From the NCBI GenBank assembly GCA_009784995.1, contig WQXE01000042.1, positions 1 through 13,807 on the forward strand: a DNA stretch of 13,807 bases. Reading direction: 5' to 3'. Made by a program: the position numbers and the translations under genes. This DNA comes from Treponema sp. Lineage in GTDB: Bacteria > Spirochaetota > Spirochaetia > Treponematales > Breznakiellaceae. Positions 12,860 to 13,807 of the stretch are shown piece by piece (position 1 is the stretch's first letter; each line of letters begins with the position of its first letter). Below the pieces are notes generated by a model. The model made no database searches and was not told the DNA's origin. It saw only the letters and a list, made by a program, of their open reading frames with translations.

Positions 12860-13360
12860 TTAATAGCTTTCGATAACCATTAAATCGTTAAAATACAAAA
12901 CCTCGATACGTCCAAGCCGCAAACTGTCATTAAAACGCCGTAAGATTTCCTGTTTCGCGGCGTCTTCATCAATTTGAATTAAACGGGTTTCCGGCAAGGA
13001 AGAAAAATATCCGCTCGCGATTGTTCTAAAATCGCTGACTTTAGCCAAAATTTCTTCCGTAAAGGCTGTATCGTCCGCTGAATAGGGGAACGATATCGAA
13101 AGAATCAATATTGATGAATTTATAAGCGGAATACGCAGCCGCCCCATTTCTGAAAAGACTCGTATATCACTGGGATTTAACTGCGTATGCTGTATTTGCG
13201 GTAAACTTCTGGAACCAATTAATGGCTCTGATTTACCAATGTGAAAAAGACCGGCTATAGTGCCAATTACTATCAACAAAATGAGTAAACACGCTATCGA
13301 AAGTAAAGCCATATATACATAATTAGTAATTTTTTCTTTTGAAAGGTTTATTGTATTCAC
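12860..13360 (-). CDS. FliL-like single-pass membrane protein
   Basis: A 166-residue protein with a short cytoplasmic start, one membrane helix (about 14-38) and an extracytoplasmic domain. The domain layout resembles FliL, the stator-associated flagellar basal body protein: a first strand (SILILSISFPYS), a long helical region (TEEILAKVSDFRTIASGYFSSLP), a second helix (AAKQEILRRFNDSLRLG) and the last strand RIEVLYFNDLMVIES, which parallels the final strand of FliL. No other flagellar gene is in the window, so the function is inferred from shape. The start is a GTG at 13360 with no Shine-Dalgarno sequence; the promoter just upstream would begin transcription on that GTG. It precedes the sigma operon by 95 bases on the same strand. 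Confidence 0.6.
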   Translation of the reverse strand: MNTINLSKEKITNYVYMALLSIACLLILLIVIGTIAGLFHIGKSEPLIGSRSLPQIQHTQLNPSDIRVFSEMGRLRIPLINSSILILSISFPYSADDTAFTEEILAKVSDFRTIASGYFSSLPETRLIQIDEDAAKQEILRRFNDSLRLGRIEVLYFNDLMVIESY

Positions 13361-13366
13361 CCATTA

Positions 13367-13395
13367 ATAATAGAACATTTTTGGGATAATGTCAT
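13367..13395 (-). promoter_or_regulatory. Sigma-70-like promoter of the FliL-like gene
   Basis: On the minus strand, ATGACA (13395-13390), a 17-base spacer and TATTAT (13372-13367). The expected transcription start is 13360, the first base of the GTG start codon, which gives a leaderless message. Confidence 0.5.
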
Positions 13396-13497
13396 GGGTG
13401 GGAGGAAAAACGACAGTAAAGAGCCTTTTTTTGAAAAAAAGTTAAAAATATTTTCATTTTCGGTCATGCAAAACGGCACTTTTGACCCATATAAGAG

Positions 13498-13531
13498 GTA
13501 AATCTGCTTGTGCGGATTAATTTTTTTTTTT
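13498..13531 (+). terminator. Terminator-like hairpin with T11 in front of the Rpn-type gene
   Basis: AATCTGC (13501-13507), loop TTGT, and GCGGATT (13512-13518 region) form a seven-base-pair stem with one G-U pair, followed at once by AA and eleven T residues (13521-13531). This is the form of an intrinsic terminator, yet it lies directly upstream of the AAGGAG ribosome binding site of the next gene and no plus-strand gene precedes it within the window. It may shield the gene from read-through or act as a leader attenuator. Confidence 0.5.
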
Positions 13532-13546
13532 GGTAAGGAGCTACTC

Positions 13547-13807
13547 ATGACAAAACTTGAATATACCTTTAAAACAGACATTCTTTTTAAAATGATGTTT
13601 GTGAAAAACCCTGATTTACTAAAACATCTTGTTTGTGAATTATTGGGAATTAAAATTGAAAGTATCGGAAAATTCGTTATTACAAATCCCGATATGCCAC
13701 CTGAAAACCTCGGAGATAAGTTTTGTAAACTGGATATTCTTATGGACATTAACGGACAGCGGGTCAATCTGGAAATCCAGGTCAGAAATAAAGGTAACTT
13801 TCCTGAA
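13547..13807 (+). CDS. Rpn-family PD-(D/E)XK nuclease / transposase-like protein, truncated by window end
   Basis: The first 87 codons of a gene that continues past the window. The start (TKLEYTFKTDILFKMMF) followed by a spaced PDLLKHLVCELLGIKI and the core FCKLDILMDINGQ...LEIQV fits the Rpn family of recombination-promoting nucleases, also annotated PD-(D/E)XK transposase-family proteins. The catalytic Asp in KLDI and the Glu-x-Gln of LEIQV are both present, so the nuclease core appears intact as far as seen. Such proteins are believed to act in DNA exchange or in phage defence and occur in many copies in treponemal genomes. The ATG has a strong AAGGAG eight bases upstream, unlike most operon-leading genes in this window. 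The minus-strand ORF across this region is a shadow. Confidence 0.85.
   Translation, partial: MTKLEYTFKTDILFKMMFVKNPDLLKHLVCELLGIKIESIGKFVITNPDMPPENLGDKFCKLDILMDINGQRVNLEIQVRNKGNFPE

Noticed and set aside
13357..13767. Minus-strand ORF of 136 codons at the right end
   Set aside because: It is antisense to the Rpn-type gene, which has a strong ribosome binding site and family motifs, and it overlaps the FliL-like promoter.

Overview
The window looks like chromosomal DNA of a spirochaete, most likely a Treponema or close relative (the termite-gut and animal-gut treponemes fit best). The reasons are the AT-rich sequence, the combination of a NusG-domain-II protein, a Gx-type transporter and an ApbE flavin transferase in one neighbourhood, a NYN nuclease fused to a cold-shock domain, a FliL-like protein, an Rpn-type PD-(D/E)XK gene, and many dispersed GCG/CGC-rich palindromic repeats. 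The assignment rests on recognised families, not on any search.

Layout. 1-167: a repeat element, then a minus-strand pair 992-1516 (TPR protein) -> 168-971 (YmdB/TIGR00282-like phosphoesterase with an eroded metal site). 1622-3124 (+): a soluble protein with a divergent class III nucleotidyl cyclase fold. 4909-3138 (-): lipoprotein calcineurin-like phosphoesterase -> small EamA transporter. 4992-5699 (+): exported protein of unknown function. 5738-6670 (+): NYN + cold-shock protein. 6674-6779: a second palindromic repeat between convergent genes. 8660-6792 (-): trpS -> proC. 8681-10262 (+): NusG-II protein -> Gx-type membrane protein. 11266-10259 (-): ApbE lipoprotein, lying downstream of and co-oriented with 13360-11364 (-): FliL-like protein -> small membrane protein -> ECF sigma factor -> zinc-finger anti-sigma factor. 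13547-end (+): an Rpn-type nuclease gene cut off by the window edge.

How genes may work together. NusG-II, Gx-type protein and ApbE resemble the EetA, EetB and FmnB parts of flavin-based extracellular or extracytosolic electron transfer loci; no flavinylated carrier protein is in the window. The ECF operon has a recognisable sigma-E-like promoter ahead of it, suggesting autoregulation, and it reads toward apbE. trpS and proC are housekeeping genes.

Two global patterns stand out. First, genes that open a transcription unit mostly lack a Shine-Dalgarno sequence and have a -10 hexamer placed so that transcription would start at or within a few bases of the start codon, while genes inside operons carry good Shine-Dalgarno sequences. 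Second, dispersed palindromic repeats have entered coding space: one encodes the linker of the Gx-type protein, one appears to supply the apbE start codon, and short tandem repeats extend the N-termini of proC and of the Gx-type protein. No tRNA, rRNA, CRISPR array or recognisable riboswitch was seen.
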